21,164 bases of DNA from Roseovarius sp. (GTDB taxonomy: Bacteria > Pseudomonadota > Alphaproteobacteria > Rhodobacterales > Rhodobacteraceae), in the NCBI GenBank assembly GCA_021767845.1, contig JAASSQ010000016.1:1-21164 (forward strand). Direction: 5' to 3'. A program made the position numbers and the translations under genes. The notes under the pieces are model-generated. The model ran no database searches, was not told the origin of the DNA, and worked only from the letters and a program-made list of their open reading frames with translations. The first letter of the stretch is position 1. Every line of letters starts with the position of its first letter. Below, in pieces: positions 13,904 through 21,164 of this stretch.

Positions 13904-14835
13904 GCGCGCTTGCCCTCGATCGCCTCCCAGATCCTCCCGGCCACGTTGATCCCGTCGAAGCGTTCAAGCTCCTGGATGCCGGTGGGCGAGGTCACGTTGA
14001 TTTCGGTCAGGTAGTCGCCGATCACGTCGATGCCCACGAAAACCTGCCCCTTCTCGCGCAGGCGCGGGCCGATCGTGGCGCAGATCTCGCGGTCCCGGTC
14101 GTTCAGCGCAATCTTCTCGGGCCGCCCGCCGACATGCATGTTCGACCGCGTCTCGCCCTGCGCCGGAACGCGGTTGATCGCGCCCACCGGCTCGCCATCC
14201 ACCAGGATCACGCGCTTGTCGCCCGTCTTGATCTCGGGCAGGTATTTCTGGACGATCAGCGGCTCGCGGCTGAAGCCGGTGAACAGCTCGTGCAACGAGC
14301 TGAGATTGCGGTCGGATTCGGCCAGGTGGAACACGCCCGCCCCGCCATTGCCGTAAAGCGGCTTCAGGATCACGTCGCCATGACGGTCCTTGAACTCGCG
14401 GATCGTGCCCAGGTCGCGCGCGATCGCCGTCGGCGGCATCAGCTCGGGGAAATCCAGCACCAACAGCTTTTCCGGGAAATTCCGCACCCAGAACGGGTCG
14501 TTCACCACCAGCGTGCCGGGCATCACGCGCTGCAACAGGTGCGTGGTGGTGATGTAATGCATGTCGAACGGCGGATCCTGCCGCAGCCAGACCACGTCGA
14601 ACTCCGACAGATCGACCGCGCGCCGCGCGCCCAGGGTGAAATGATCCCCCTCGAGGCGCCGCACCTCCAGCGACTGTCCCCGCGCGATCACCCGCCCCTC
14701 GACATAGGCCAGGTCATCCGGCAGGTAGTAGAACAGCTCATGCCCGCGTGCCTGCGCCTCCTCGGCCAGGCGAAAAGTGCTGTCGGCATTGATGTCGATC
14801 GGCGCGATCGGGTCCATCTGAAAGGCGATTTTCAT
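13900..14835 (-). CDS. gshB: Glutathione synthetase
   Basis: ATP-grasp ligase that joins gamma-glutamylcysteine and glycine, the last step of glutathione synthesis. It has 311 residues (E. coli 316). The N-terminal MKIAFQMDPIAPIDINADST, RQDPPFDMHYIT (85-96), the ATP-binding ILKPLYGNGGAGVF (156-169), QKYLPEI and VGIDVIGDYLTEINVTSPTG (267-286) are all characteristic. The start ATG 14835 has GGGGGAG upstream; a start 14 codons earlier is unsupported by a ribosome binding site and lacks homology. It follows yraN after about 60 bases and is coupled to the hydrolase downstream. Confidence 0.96.
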   Translation of the reverse strand: MKIAFQMDPIAPIDINADSTFRLAEEAQARGHELFYYLPDDLAYVEGRVIARGQSLEVRRLEGDHFTLGARRAVDLSEFDVVWLRQDPPFDMHYITTTHLLQRVMPGTLVVNDPFWVRNFPEKLLVLDFPELMPPTAIARDLGTIREFKDRHGDVILKPLYGNGGAGVFHLAESDRNLSSLHELFTGFSREPLIVQKYLPEIKTGDKRVILVDGEPVGAINRVPAQGETRSNMHVGGRPEKIALNDRDREICATIGPRLREKGQVFVGIDVIGDYLTEINVTSPTGIQELERFDGINVAGRIWEAIEGKRA

Positions 14836-14847
14836 GGCGCTCCCCCG

Positions 14848-14872
14848 GCGTGGTTCAACCCACCCTACATGA
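14848..14872. repeat. Possible small intergenic repeat between yraN and gshB
   Basis: The gap holds GTGGTTCAACCCACCCTAC (14850-14868), read on the other strand as GTAGGGTGGGTTGAACCAC. It contains an imperfect dyad (GTGGTT/AACCCAC). I recall GTAGGGTGGGTT...ACCCACC strings as common intergenic repeats in proteobacteria, but only one copy is in the window. Judged by eye only. Confidence 0.3.
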
Positions 14873-14895
14873 GCCAAGCCGCAGCCAAGCGCAAA

Positions 14896-15342
14896 TCAGA
14901 AATGGCCAAAGGCGTTCTCGATGATCTGCGGCTGGCCCGATCCGTCCACCACCGCCAGGTCGAACCGGACCAGCGCCAACTGGCCTTCGGGCACATGCGC
15001 CAGATACTCGGACGCGGCCCGGTGGATGCGCCGCATCTGCGCGGGCCGCAGCCTTGCGATCGCCTCATCGGCCGTGCGCGCCGCCTTCACCTCGCAGAAG
15101 ACGATCTCGGCGCCGTCGCGCAGGATCAGGTCGATTTCACCGCTCTTGCCCCGCCAGCGGGTCTCCAGCAGGTCGGCGCCGCGCCGGTCATAGCAGGTGG
15201 CCACCGCCCGCTCCGCCGCAACGCCGGCCTGCCATGCCCGCCGCCCGCGATCGCGCGGCGCCGCACCCGGACCGGCACCTCCGGCCGGGCCATGATCCAG
15301 TCCCGTCCGCGCCGCTGCATAGTCGAAAAGATCCATCGTCAT
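14896..15342 (-). CDS. yraN: YraN-family (UPF0102) putative endonuclease-like protein
   Basis: 148 residues. The restriction-endonuclease-like core carries the PD-(D/E)XK-type residues GEIDLILRDG (68-77) and VFCEVKAAR (81-89), followed by IHRAASEYL and RFDLAVVD. The family is widespread but biochemically poorly known. The first 35 residues are a Gly/Ala/Pro-rich extension beyond the usual start of the domain (AWQAGVAAERAVA). The start ATG 15342 overlaps the rsmI stop (ATGA), so the extension seems to be translated; a second ATG two codons later (15336) is possible. The rsmI-yraN-gshB order is recurrent in alphaproteobacteria. Confidence 0.85.
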   Translation of the reverse strand: MTMDLFDYAAARTGLDHGPAGGAGPGAAPRDRGRRAWQAGVAAERAVATCYDRRGADLLETRWRGKSGEIDLILRDGAEIVFCEVKAARTADEAIARLRPAQMRRIHRAASEYLAHVPEGQLALVRFDLAVVDGSGQPQIIENAFGHF

Positions 15343-16217
15343 TCGCCATCTCCGCCGCGCGCCTTGTCCAGGTCCAAAGCGCGTTGATACACCTGCCGCC
15401 GCTTCAGCCCCAGTTCCGCCGACACCCGGTCCGCCGCATCGCGCACCGATGCCTCCTTCAATGCCTCGGTCAGCCTCGAATCTAAATCCGATTCGCGAAT
15501 TTTCGGTAAACGCCCTCGATCCACCAGCACCACGATTTCGCCCTTCAACGCGCGCTCGGCGCACAGATCGGCCAGCTCGTCCAGCGATCCGCGCAGCACC
15601 TCCTCGAATTTCTTGGTCAATTCCCGGCACACCGCCGCCTGCCGCTCCGGCCCCAGAACCTCCGCCGCATCGCGCAGCATCGCGGCCACGCGCTTGGGCG
15701 ATTCGTAGAACACAAGCGTGCCGGGCACCGTCTCCAGCGCCCGAAGCGCGGTTTTCCGCTTGCCCGCGGCATTGGGCAGGAAGCCCGCGAAAAAGAACTG
15801 GTCGGTGGGCAGGCCCGACACGGTCAGCGCCGCGATCACCGCCGACGGCCCCGGCGCCGAGGACAGCGGATGCCCCTCGGCCACCGCCGCCCGCGCCAGG
15901 TCGTAACCCGGATCGGCCACCATCGGCGTGCCCGCCTCCGAGGCATAGACCACCGACCGCCCCTCCTCGAGCGCCCGCATGAGCCGCGGGCGCGCCTTCG
16001 CGCCGTTGTGATCGTGATAGGCCACCAGCGGCCGATCCCCCAGGGCAATGCCGTGAATGTCCATCAGCTTGCGCAGGCTGCGCGTGTCCTCGGCGGCGAT
16101 CACTTCGGCCGCGGCGAGGATGTCGAGCGTGCGCAGCGTGATGTCGCGCGCCGTGCCGATCGGCGTCGCCACAAGGTAAAGGCCCGGCGCCAGGGCCTGC
16201 TGTTTCGGATTCACCAC
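15339..16217 (-). CDS. rsmI: 16S rRNA (cytidine-1402-2'-O)-methyltransferase
   Basis: SAM-dependent methyltransferase that modifies C1402 in the decoding centre of 16S rRNA. It has 292 residues. The tetrapyrrole-methylase fold is evident: LYLVATPIGTARDITLRTLDIL (13-34), EDTR (43-46), YHDHN (67-71), YASEAGTPMVADPG (91-104), APGPSAVIAALTVSGLPTD (121-139), FFAGFLP and FYESPKR. The start is GTG 16217, with GGGGCGGG upstream; the next codon is also GTG (16214) and could serve. First gene of the rsmI-yraN-gshB-hydrolase run and divergent from the LppC-like gene. The 84 bases between the two starts show no promoter I would defend. Confidence 0.95.
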   Translation of the reverse strand: MVNPKQQALAPGLYLVATPIGTARDITLRTLDILAAAEVIAAEDTRSLRKLMDIHGIALGDRPLVAYHDHNGAKARPRLMRALEEGRSVVYASEAGTPMVADPGYDLARAAVAEGHPLSSAPGPSAVIAALTVSGLPTDQFFFAGFLPNAAGKRKTALRALETVPGTLVFYESPKRVAAMLRDAAEVLGPERQAAVCRELTKKFEEVLRGSLDELADLCAERALKGEIVVLVDRGRLPKIRESDLDSRLTEALKEASVRDAADRVSAELGLKRRQVYQRALDLDKARGGDGE

Positions 16218-16301
16218 TGGACCCGCCCCACATGACGTTTATTATCGGCCCGTATACCGCAACGGGGACCGCCCCGCCGCAATCAGGGAGTGTTCGTGTC
16301 C

Positions 16302-17483
16302 ATGTTCGCCGTTTTCTCCACCACCCGCAAGGTGGCCGCGCGCCTCACGGCGCTCCTGGCCGTGCTGTGGCTGGCCGCCTGCCAGCCCGTCACCACCACT
16401 CCCGGAGGCGGCGGCGCCCCGGTCAACCCGTCCGAGCCGGTGCCCGTCGCGCTTCTGCTGCCGCATGGCTCGGACGTGCCGCAGGAACGCAAGCTCGCCC
16501 AGGATCTCGAGAACGCGGCCCGCCTCGCGGCCTCGGACCTCAACGGCGTGCAGATCGACCTGCGCGTCTATGGCACCGCCGGACAGGCCGCGCAGGCGCG
16601 GACAGCGGCGCTGAACGCCGTGGCCGACGGGGCCAGCATCATCATCGGCCCGCTGCACGCGGAATCGGCCAATGCCGCCGCCGTGGCGGTGGCCGACAGG
16701 GGCGTGAACGTGCTCACCTTCTCGAACAACCCCACGATTGCCGGGGGCAACCTGTTCGTGCTGGGCCAGACCTTCAACGACATCGCCGACCGGCTGGTGG
16801 GCTTCGCCACCGAGCAGGGCACGACCCGCATCATGACGGTCTATTCCGACAACCTGGCCGGCCGCCTCGGGCGGCAGGCCATCGATCAGGCCATCGCGCG
16901 CCACGGCGCCACGGCGGCGGGCAGCGTCGGCTATGAATTCTCGCAGCAGGGCGTCGTTTCGGTGGTGCCGCAGATCCGCTCGGCGGCCAACGCGAACGGG
17001 GCCGAGGCGATCTTCCTGACCGCCAACACCGCGGGCGCGCTGCCGCTCTTCTCGCAGATGCTGCCCGAGGCCGGCCTCAGCCCCGAGGACATCCAGTATA
17101 TCGGCCTCAGCCGCTGGGACACGCCGCCGCAGACGCTCGAGCTGCCGGGGGTCCAGGGCGGCTGGTTCGCCCTGCCCGATCCGCAGCGCACCGCGCAATT
17201 CCGCAGCCGGTTCGAATCCGCCTACGGCGCGCGCCCGCACGCGCTGGCCGGGCTGGCCTATGACGGCATCGCCGCCGTCGGCGCCCTGGCCAGGACCGGC
17301 CGCCGCGATGCGCTGTCGCGCGGGTCGCTGACCCAACGGGCCGGGTTCCAGGGCGTGAACGGCGTGTTCCGCTTCCTGCCCGACGGCACGAACGAGCGCG
17401 GCCTCGCCGTGGCGACGATCCGCGAGAACCAGGTCGTGGTGATCGACCCGGCGCCGCGCGGTTTCGGGGGCGCCGGCCTCTGA
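16302..17483 (+). CDS. Penicillin-binding-protein activator, LppC/LpoA-like lipoprotein
   Basis: 393 residues from ATG 16302. The N-terminus has a basic start, a hydrophobic stretch and the lipobox LAAC with Cys27, so it is a lipoprotein. After a Pro/Gly-rich linker comes a type I periplasmic-binding-protein fold: VPVALLLPHGSD, AARLAASDLNGVQIDLRVYGT, IIIGPLHAESA and NVLTFSNNPTIAGGNLFVLG. This matches the LppC/LpoA family, whose E. coli member (678 residues) activates PBP1A; only the C-terminal-type domain is present here, the usual alphaproteobacterial form. GTG 16296 has the better spacing from AGGGAG (16285-16290) and GTG 16290 is also in frame, so the start may be two to four codons earlier. 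glnD follows after 19 bases. Confidence 0.85.
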   Translation: MFAVFSTTRKVAARLTALLAVLWLAACQPVTTTPGGGGAPVNPSEPVPVALLLPHGSDVPQERKLAQDLENAARLAASDLNGVQIDLRVYGTAGQAAQARTAALNAVADGASIIIGPLHAESANAAAVAVADRGVNVLTFSNNPTIAGGNLFVLGQTFNDIADRLVGFATEQGTTRIMTVYSDNLAGRLGRQAIDQAIARHGATAAGSVGYEFSQQGVVSVVPQIRSAANANGAEAIFLTANTAGALPLFSQMLPEAGLSPEDIQYIGLSRWDTPPQTLELPGVQGGWFALPDPQRTAQFRSRFESAYGARPHALAGLAYDGIAAVGALARTGRRDALSRGSLTQRAGFQGVNGVFRFLPDGTNERGLAVATIRENQVVVIDPAPRGFGGAGL

Positions 17484-17502
17484 TCCGGCCCGAAAGGACG
17501 CC

Positions 17503-20271
17503 ATGAAAGACGCGATTTCCAGCCCGGACGACCTGATCCGCCCGGCCGTGGACATCTTCGACACCGACGCGGTCGAGGCCGCCCTTGCCGAGTCGATTGC
17601 CGAGGCCGGAACCGACACCACGGCGATCCGCCACGCGACCGTCGCCGTGCTCAAGGATGCCATGACGCGCGGCCGCAAGGCCATCGCGCAGGGCTTTGCC
17701 GACCGTCCCTTCGCGGCCCGCCCCACCGTGCACGCCTATAGCTGGCTGACCGATTGCATCATTCTCACTGCGCTGGACGTGGCGCTGCGCCACATGCACC
17801 CGCTGGCCAGTCCCACCGAATCCGAGCGCATCACCGTCTTTGCCGTCGGCGGCTACGGCCGGGGCGAGATGGCCCCGCAATCCGATGTCGATCTGCTGTT
17901 CCTGACGCCCTACAAGATCACCCCCTGGGCCGAGAGCGTCATCGAGTCGATGCTCTACATGCTATGGGATCTCAAGCTCAAGGTCGGCCACGCCAGCCGC
18001 ACGATCCGCGACTGCCTGCGGCTGGGGGGCGAGGATTTCACGATCCGCACCGCGCTGCTGGAACACCGCTACCTGGCCGGGGACAGGCAACTGGCCGACC
18101 ATTTCAAGAAACGGCTCTGGCACGAGCTGTTCGAGGGCTCCGAGCGGGATTTCATCGAGGCGAAGCTCGAAGAGCGCGACGCGCGCCACGAGAAGCAGGG
18201 CAACCAGCGATACATGGTCGAGCCCAACGTGAAAGAGGGCAAGGGCGGTCTGCGCGACCTGCAATCGCTGTTCTGGATCGCCAAGTATCTGCACCGCGTG
18301 GACAGCGCCGCCGAACTGGTCGATGTCGGCATGTTCACCGAGGATGAATTCGAAACCTTCGCCCAGGCCGAGAATTTCCTCTGGGCCGTGCGCAGCCACA
18401 TTCACCTGATCACCAACCGCGCCACCGACCAGCTCACCTTCGATCTTCAGGTCGAGGTGGCCGAGCGCATGGGATACACCGACACAGCCGGGCGCCGCGC
18501 GGTCGAGGTGTTCATGCAGGACTATTTCCGCCACGCCACGCAGGTCGGCGACCTCACGCGGATCTTCCTGACCAAGCTGGAGGCCGCGCATGTCAAGTCC
18601 GAGCCGCTCCTGCAACGCATCTTCCGCCGCAAGCGCAAGCTCAAGGACGGCTACGAAGAGGTGCACGGGCGGCTGGCCATCGCCGACGACACGGCCTTCC
18701 TGGCCGATCCGCTGAACATCCTGCGGCTCTTCGAGGAAGGGTTGCGCACCGGGCTGCTGATCCATCCCGACGCGATGCGCCTCGTCGCCGCCAATATCGA
18801 CCTGATCGACGAGGAGTTCCGCAACGATCCCAAGGCGCGCAAGCTGTTCCTCGACCTGCTGCTCAAGCACGGCAATCCCGAACGCGCCCTGCGCCGCATG
18901 AACGAGCTGGGGGTTCTCGCGGCCTTCATCCCCGAATTCGAGCCCATCGTCGCGCTGATGCAGTTCAACATGTATCACAGCTACACGGTGGACGAGCACA
19001 CCATCCAGTGCATCTCGCACCTCGCCCAGATCGAACGCGGCGAGCTGATCGAGGATCTGCCGCTCTCTTCCTCGATCCTCGAAGAGGGCGTGAACCGCAA
19101 GGTGCTCTATGTCGCGCTGCTGCTGCATGACATCGGCAAGGGCCGGGACGAGGATCACTCGATCGTCGGCGCCCGCATCGCCCGCCGGGTCGCGCCGCGC
19201 CTGGGCCTCAAGCCGAAAGAAGTGGACACCGTCGAATGGCTGGTGCGTTACCACCTGCTGATGTCCGACATGGCGCAGAAACGCGACATCGCCGATCCGC
19301 GCACCGTGCGCGACTTCGCCAAGGCGGTGCAGACCAAGGAGAGGCTGGACCTGCTCTGTGTGCTGACGGTCTGCGACATCCGCGGCGTCGGGCCGAACAC
19401 CTGGAACAACTGGAAAGCCTCGCTGCTGCGCGCGCTCTACCGGCAGACGCGGCGCGCGATGGAAGGCGGGCTCGAGGATCTCAACCGCGAACAGCGCGGC
19501 TCGGACGCCAAGCGCAACCTGCGCGCCGCGCTGGCCGACTGGCCCGCCAAGGCGCTCAAGCGCGAGACCGCGCGCCATTACCCGCCCTACTGGCAGGGGC
19601 TGCACGTCACCGCCCATGTCGTCTTTGCCCGGCTGCTGCGCGATCTCGAGGCCGACGAGGTGGCCATCGACCTGGCCATCGACGAGGACCGCGACGCCAC
19701 CCGCGCCTGTTTCGCGCTGGCCGATCATCCGGGCATCTTCTCGCGGCTCGCGGGCGCGCTGGCGCTGGTGGGCGCCAACGTGGTGGACGCGCGCACCTAT
19801 ACCTCCAAGGACGGCTTTGCCACCGCCGTGTTCTGGATCCAGGATTCCGACGGCAGCCCCTACGAGGCCGAACGCCTGCCGCGCCTGCGCGACATGATCC
19901 ACAAGACGCTTAAGGGCGAGGTCGTCGCGACCGAGGCGATCAAGTCGCGCGACAAGATCAAGAAACGCGAACGCGCCTTCAAGGTGCCCACCCATATCAC
20001 CTTCGACAACGAAGGCTCGGAAATCTACACGATCATCGAGGTGGACACCCGCGACCGGCCCGGCCTGCTCTATGATCTGACGCGGACGCTGGCCAACAAC
20101 AACGTCTATATCAACTCCGCCGTGATCGCGACCTACGGCGAACAGGTGGTCGATACCTTCTACGTCAAGGACATGTTCGGCCTGAAATTCCACTCCGAGG
20201 CCAAGCAGAAGGCGCTGGAAAAGAAACTGCGCAGCGCCATCGCCGAAGGGGTCGAGCGCGCCACCGCCTGA
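17503..20271 (+). CDS. glnD: [Protein-PII] uridylyltransferase/uridylyl-removing enzyme
   Basis: Nitrogen-status sensor that uridylylates PII proteins (GlnB/GlnK) when glutamine is low and removes UMP when it is high. It has 922 residues. The nucleotidyltransferase site is GGYGRGEMAPQSDVDLLFL (116-134) with Asp128 and Asp130. MVEPNVKEGKGGLRDLQ is the conserved block after it. The HD phosphohydrolase motif is HDIGKG (from His542), with EDHS shortly after. Two C-terminal ACT domains that bind glutamine start near residues 731 (CFALADHPGIFSRLAGAL) and 842 (EVDTRDRPGLLYDLTRTL). All domains look intact. The start ATG 17503 is preceded by GAAAGGA. It ends seven bases before the end of the convergent LacI-type gene. 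Confidence 0.97.
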   Translation: MKDAISSPDDLIRPAVDIFDTDAVEAALAESIAEAGTDTTAIRHATVAVLKDAMTRGRKAIAQGFADRPFAARPTVHAYSWLTDCIILTALDVALRHMHPLASPTESERITVFAVGGYGRGEMAPQSDVDLLFLTPYKITPWAESVIESMLYMLWDLKLKVGHASRTIRDCLRLGGEDFTIRTALLEHRYLAGDRQLADHFKKRLWHELFEGSERDFIEAKLEERDARHEKQGNQRYMVEPNVKEGKGGLRDLQSLFWIAKYLHRVDSAAELVDVGMFTEDEFETFAQAENFLWAVRSHIHLITNRATDQLTFDLQVEVAERMGYTDTAGRRAVEVFMQDYFRHATQVGDLTRIFLTKLEAAHVKSEPLLQRIFRRKRKLKDGYEEVHGRLAIADDTAFLADPLNILRLFEEGLRTGLLIHPDAMRLVAANIDLIDEEFRNDPKARKLFLDLLLKHGNPERALRRMNELGVLAAFIPEFEPIVALMQFNMYHSYTVDEHTIQCISHLAQIERGELIEDLPLSSSILEEGVNRKVLYVALLLHDIGKGRDEDHSIVGARIARRVAPRLGLKPKEVDTVEWLVRYHLLMSDMAQKRDIADPRTVRDFAKAVQTKERLDLLCVLTVCDIRGVGPNTWNNWKASLLRALYRQTRRAMEGGLEDLNREQRGSDAKRNLRAALADWPAKALKRETARHYPPYWQGLHVTAHVVFARLLRDLEADEVAIDLAIDEDRDATRACFALADHPGIFSRLAGALALVGANVVDARTYTSKDGFATAVFWIQDSDGSPYEAERLPRLRDMIHKTLKGEVVATEAIKSRDKIKKRERAFKVPTHITFDNEGSEIYTIIEVDTRDRPGLLYDLTRTLANNNVYINSAVIATYGEQVVDTFYVKDMFGLKFHSEAKQKALEKKLRSAIAEGVERATA

Positions 20272-20278
20272 GGCGTGC

Positions 20279-21164
20279 CTACCCCACCGCCCGCGTGGTG
20301 CCGCGCACGATCACGTCCAGGTCACAGCGATAGCGGAACACCGCCTCCTGCTCGCCGACGATCGCCTCGGTCAGCCGCTGCCCGGCGATCCGCCCGATAT
20401 CTTCGGCCGGGATGCGCACGGTGGTCAGGCCCGGTTCCATGTCGGGCGAGCCCTTGAAATCCCCGATTCCGATCACCGACACGTCCCCCGGCACCGACAG
20501 CCCCGCCGCCTGCACGCCAAAGACAGCGCCCTGCGCGATCACGTCATTGCCGCACAGGAAGGCCGTCGGCCCCGGCCCCGCCGTCAGCACCTCGCGCACC
20601 GCCTGCTTGGCCAGCGTGATGCTGTAGGGCGACTCGCGCCGCCACGCGTCGCGCAGGGCCACCCCCCGCGCCGCCATTTCCCCGGTCGCACCGCGCAGCC
20701 GCTGGCGGGCGCGATCATTGCCCTCGATGCGGGGAAAGATCAGCCCGATATCGCGATGCCCCGCCTCCAGCAGGTGCCGCGCCGCCAGCCGCCCGGCCTC
20801 GTGATTGTCGGCGCCCACACAGGCCATGTCGGCATCGTCCGAATAGCTCCAGATCGCGATGCAGGGCGTGTCCTGCCGCCGCAACAGGCGCATCGTGGCG
20901 TCGGAATGTTCCAGCCCCACCAGCGCGATCCCGTCCACCCGGTGTTCCATCAGCTTGCGGATCATCTCGTATTCGCGCTCCAGCGCATAGCCATGCGACG
21001 CGATCAGCAGGGTAAAGCCCGCCGCGTCGATCGCGTCCGAGAAGGACTGGATCACCTCGGCGAAGATCGCGTGATTGATCGTCGGCACGATCAGCCCGAT
21101 CGTGGCATTGCGCCGCCCGTGGATCGCCTGCGCGGCCCGGTTGCGGATATACCCCAGCCGCTCA
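20279..21164 (-). CDS. LacI-family transcriptional regulator (5' partial)
   Basis: The frame is open to the window end; 295 residues are visible and the helix-turn-helix lies outside. The visible part begins with ERLGYIRNRAAQAIHGRRNA, the end of the DNA-binding domain and the hinge, then TIGLIVPTINHAIFAEVIQ, the first strand of the periplasmic-binding-like effector domain. Further blocks are HRVDGIALVG, VGADNHEAGRLAARHLLEAGHRDIGLI, PTAFLCGNDVIAQGAVFGVQAAGLSVPGDVSVIGIGD and LTTVRIPAEDIGRIAGQRL. It probably represses a sugar or polyol uptake/catabolism operon beyond the window; the effector cannot be deduced. The GTG at 21088 is an internal Val codon, not a start. It ends in TAG. Confidence 0.92.
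   Translation of the reverse strand, partial: ERLGYIRNRAAQAIHGRRNATIGLIVPTINHAIFAEVIQSFSDAIDAAGFTLLIASHGYALEREYEMIRKLMEHRVDGIALVGLEHSDATMRLLRRQDTPCIAIWSYSDDADMACVGADNHEAGRLAARHLLEAGHRDIGLIFPRIEGNDRARQRLRGATGEMAARGVALRDAWRRESPYSITLAKQAVREVLTAGPGPTAFLCGNDVIAQGAVFGVQAAGLSVPGDVSVIGIGDFKGSPDMEPGLTTVRIPAEDIGRIAGQRLTEAIVGEQEAVFRYRCDLDVIVRGTTRAVG

Noticed and set aside
14896..16233. 445-codon frame extending yraN upstream through rsmI
   Set aside because: The upstream part is an out-of-frame reading of rsmI, rich in Gly/Ala/Arg. The ATG at 15342 overlapping the rsmI stop is the natural start.
16218..16301. TATTAT/GATAAT and GTATAC as -10 elements in the rsmI-lppC divergent gap
   Set aside because: No matching -35 element at 16-18 bases was found on either strand.
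17962..20193. 743-codon open frame antisense to glnD
   Set aside because: It mirrors glnD in the frame where third-position GC bias removes stop codons. Its His/Val/Gly/Asp-rich composition shows no recognisable domain, and glnD is intact.
20272..20278. Terminator between glnD and the LacI-type gene
   Set aside because: The gap is seven bases and no stem-loop with a T tract is visible around it.

Overview
The window reads as chromosomal DNA of an alphaproteobacterium of the order Rhodobacterales (Roseobacter/Paracoccaceae type). The evidence is the high GC content with strong third-position GC bias, the gene families and their order (coaBC-dut-moeB-dcp, rpoH-II-chaN, rsmI-yraN-gshB), an ECF11/RpoE-like promoter in front of rpoH, and short dispersed intergenic repeats of a kind I associate with this group. 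The assignment is inferred from the sequence alone. Almost all of the DNA is coding. No tRNA, rRNA, IS element, phage gene or CRISPR array was seen.

Layout. (1) 1-3534, + strand: the end of a surface-polysaccharide operon, with a KpsE-like capsule export protein (5' end outside the window), metal-type KdsA making Kdo-8-phosphate, and a phosphomannomutase/phosphoglucomutase. (2) 3535-3669: a gap between convergent genes that holds three evenly spaced copies of a TTTNGTACNAAA palindrome; this is the least explained piece of DNA here. (3) 3670-8425, - strand: a run transcribed as coaBC > dut > moeB-like > dcp-like M3 peptidase. The last three genes are joined by 1- or 4-base overlaps. (4) 8504-10152, - strand: rpoH (RpoH-II type) overlapping chaN, behind a good match to an RpoE/ECF11 promoter. 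(5) 10258-11348, + strand: cobU/cobP overlapping a CobC-like phosphatase (late cobalamin steps). (6) 11349-11502: a GC-rich palindromic repeat, then possible CtrA half-sites ahead of comM (11503-13017, +). (7) 12983-16217, - strand: rsmI > yraN > gshB > alpha/beta hydrolase; the last gene runs 35 bases into the 3' end of comM on the opposite strand. (8) 16302-20271, + strand: LppC/LpoA-like lipoprotein, then glnD. (9) 20279-21164, - strand: a LacI-family regulator cut by the window end.

How the genes work together. Most genes are core metabolism or stress functions: Kdo and sugar phosphate supply for capsule, CoA synthesis, dUTP removal, sulfur-carrier activation, glutathione, B12 assembly, nitrogen signalling, ribosome methylation. 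Many are translationally coupled through ATGA, GTGA or TGATG junctions. The rpoH-chaN pair is the clearest stress unit.

No convincing undescribed multi-gene system was found. The most interesting signals are non-coding: the phased palindrome cluster at 3578-3660, the RpoE-type promoter of rpoH, the dispersed repeats, and the possible CtrA sites at comM. The most unusual protein is the MoeB-like enzyme with a three-helix membrane extension.
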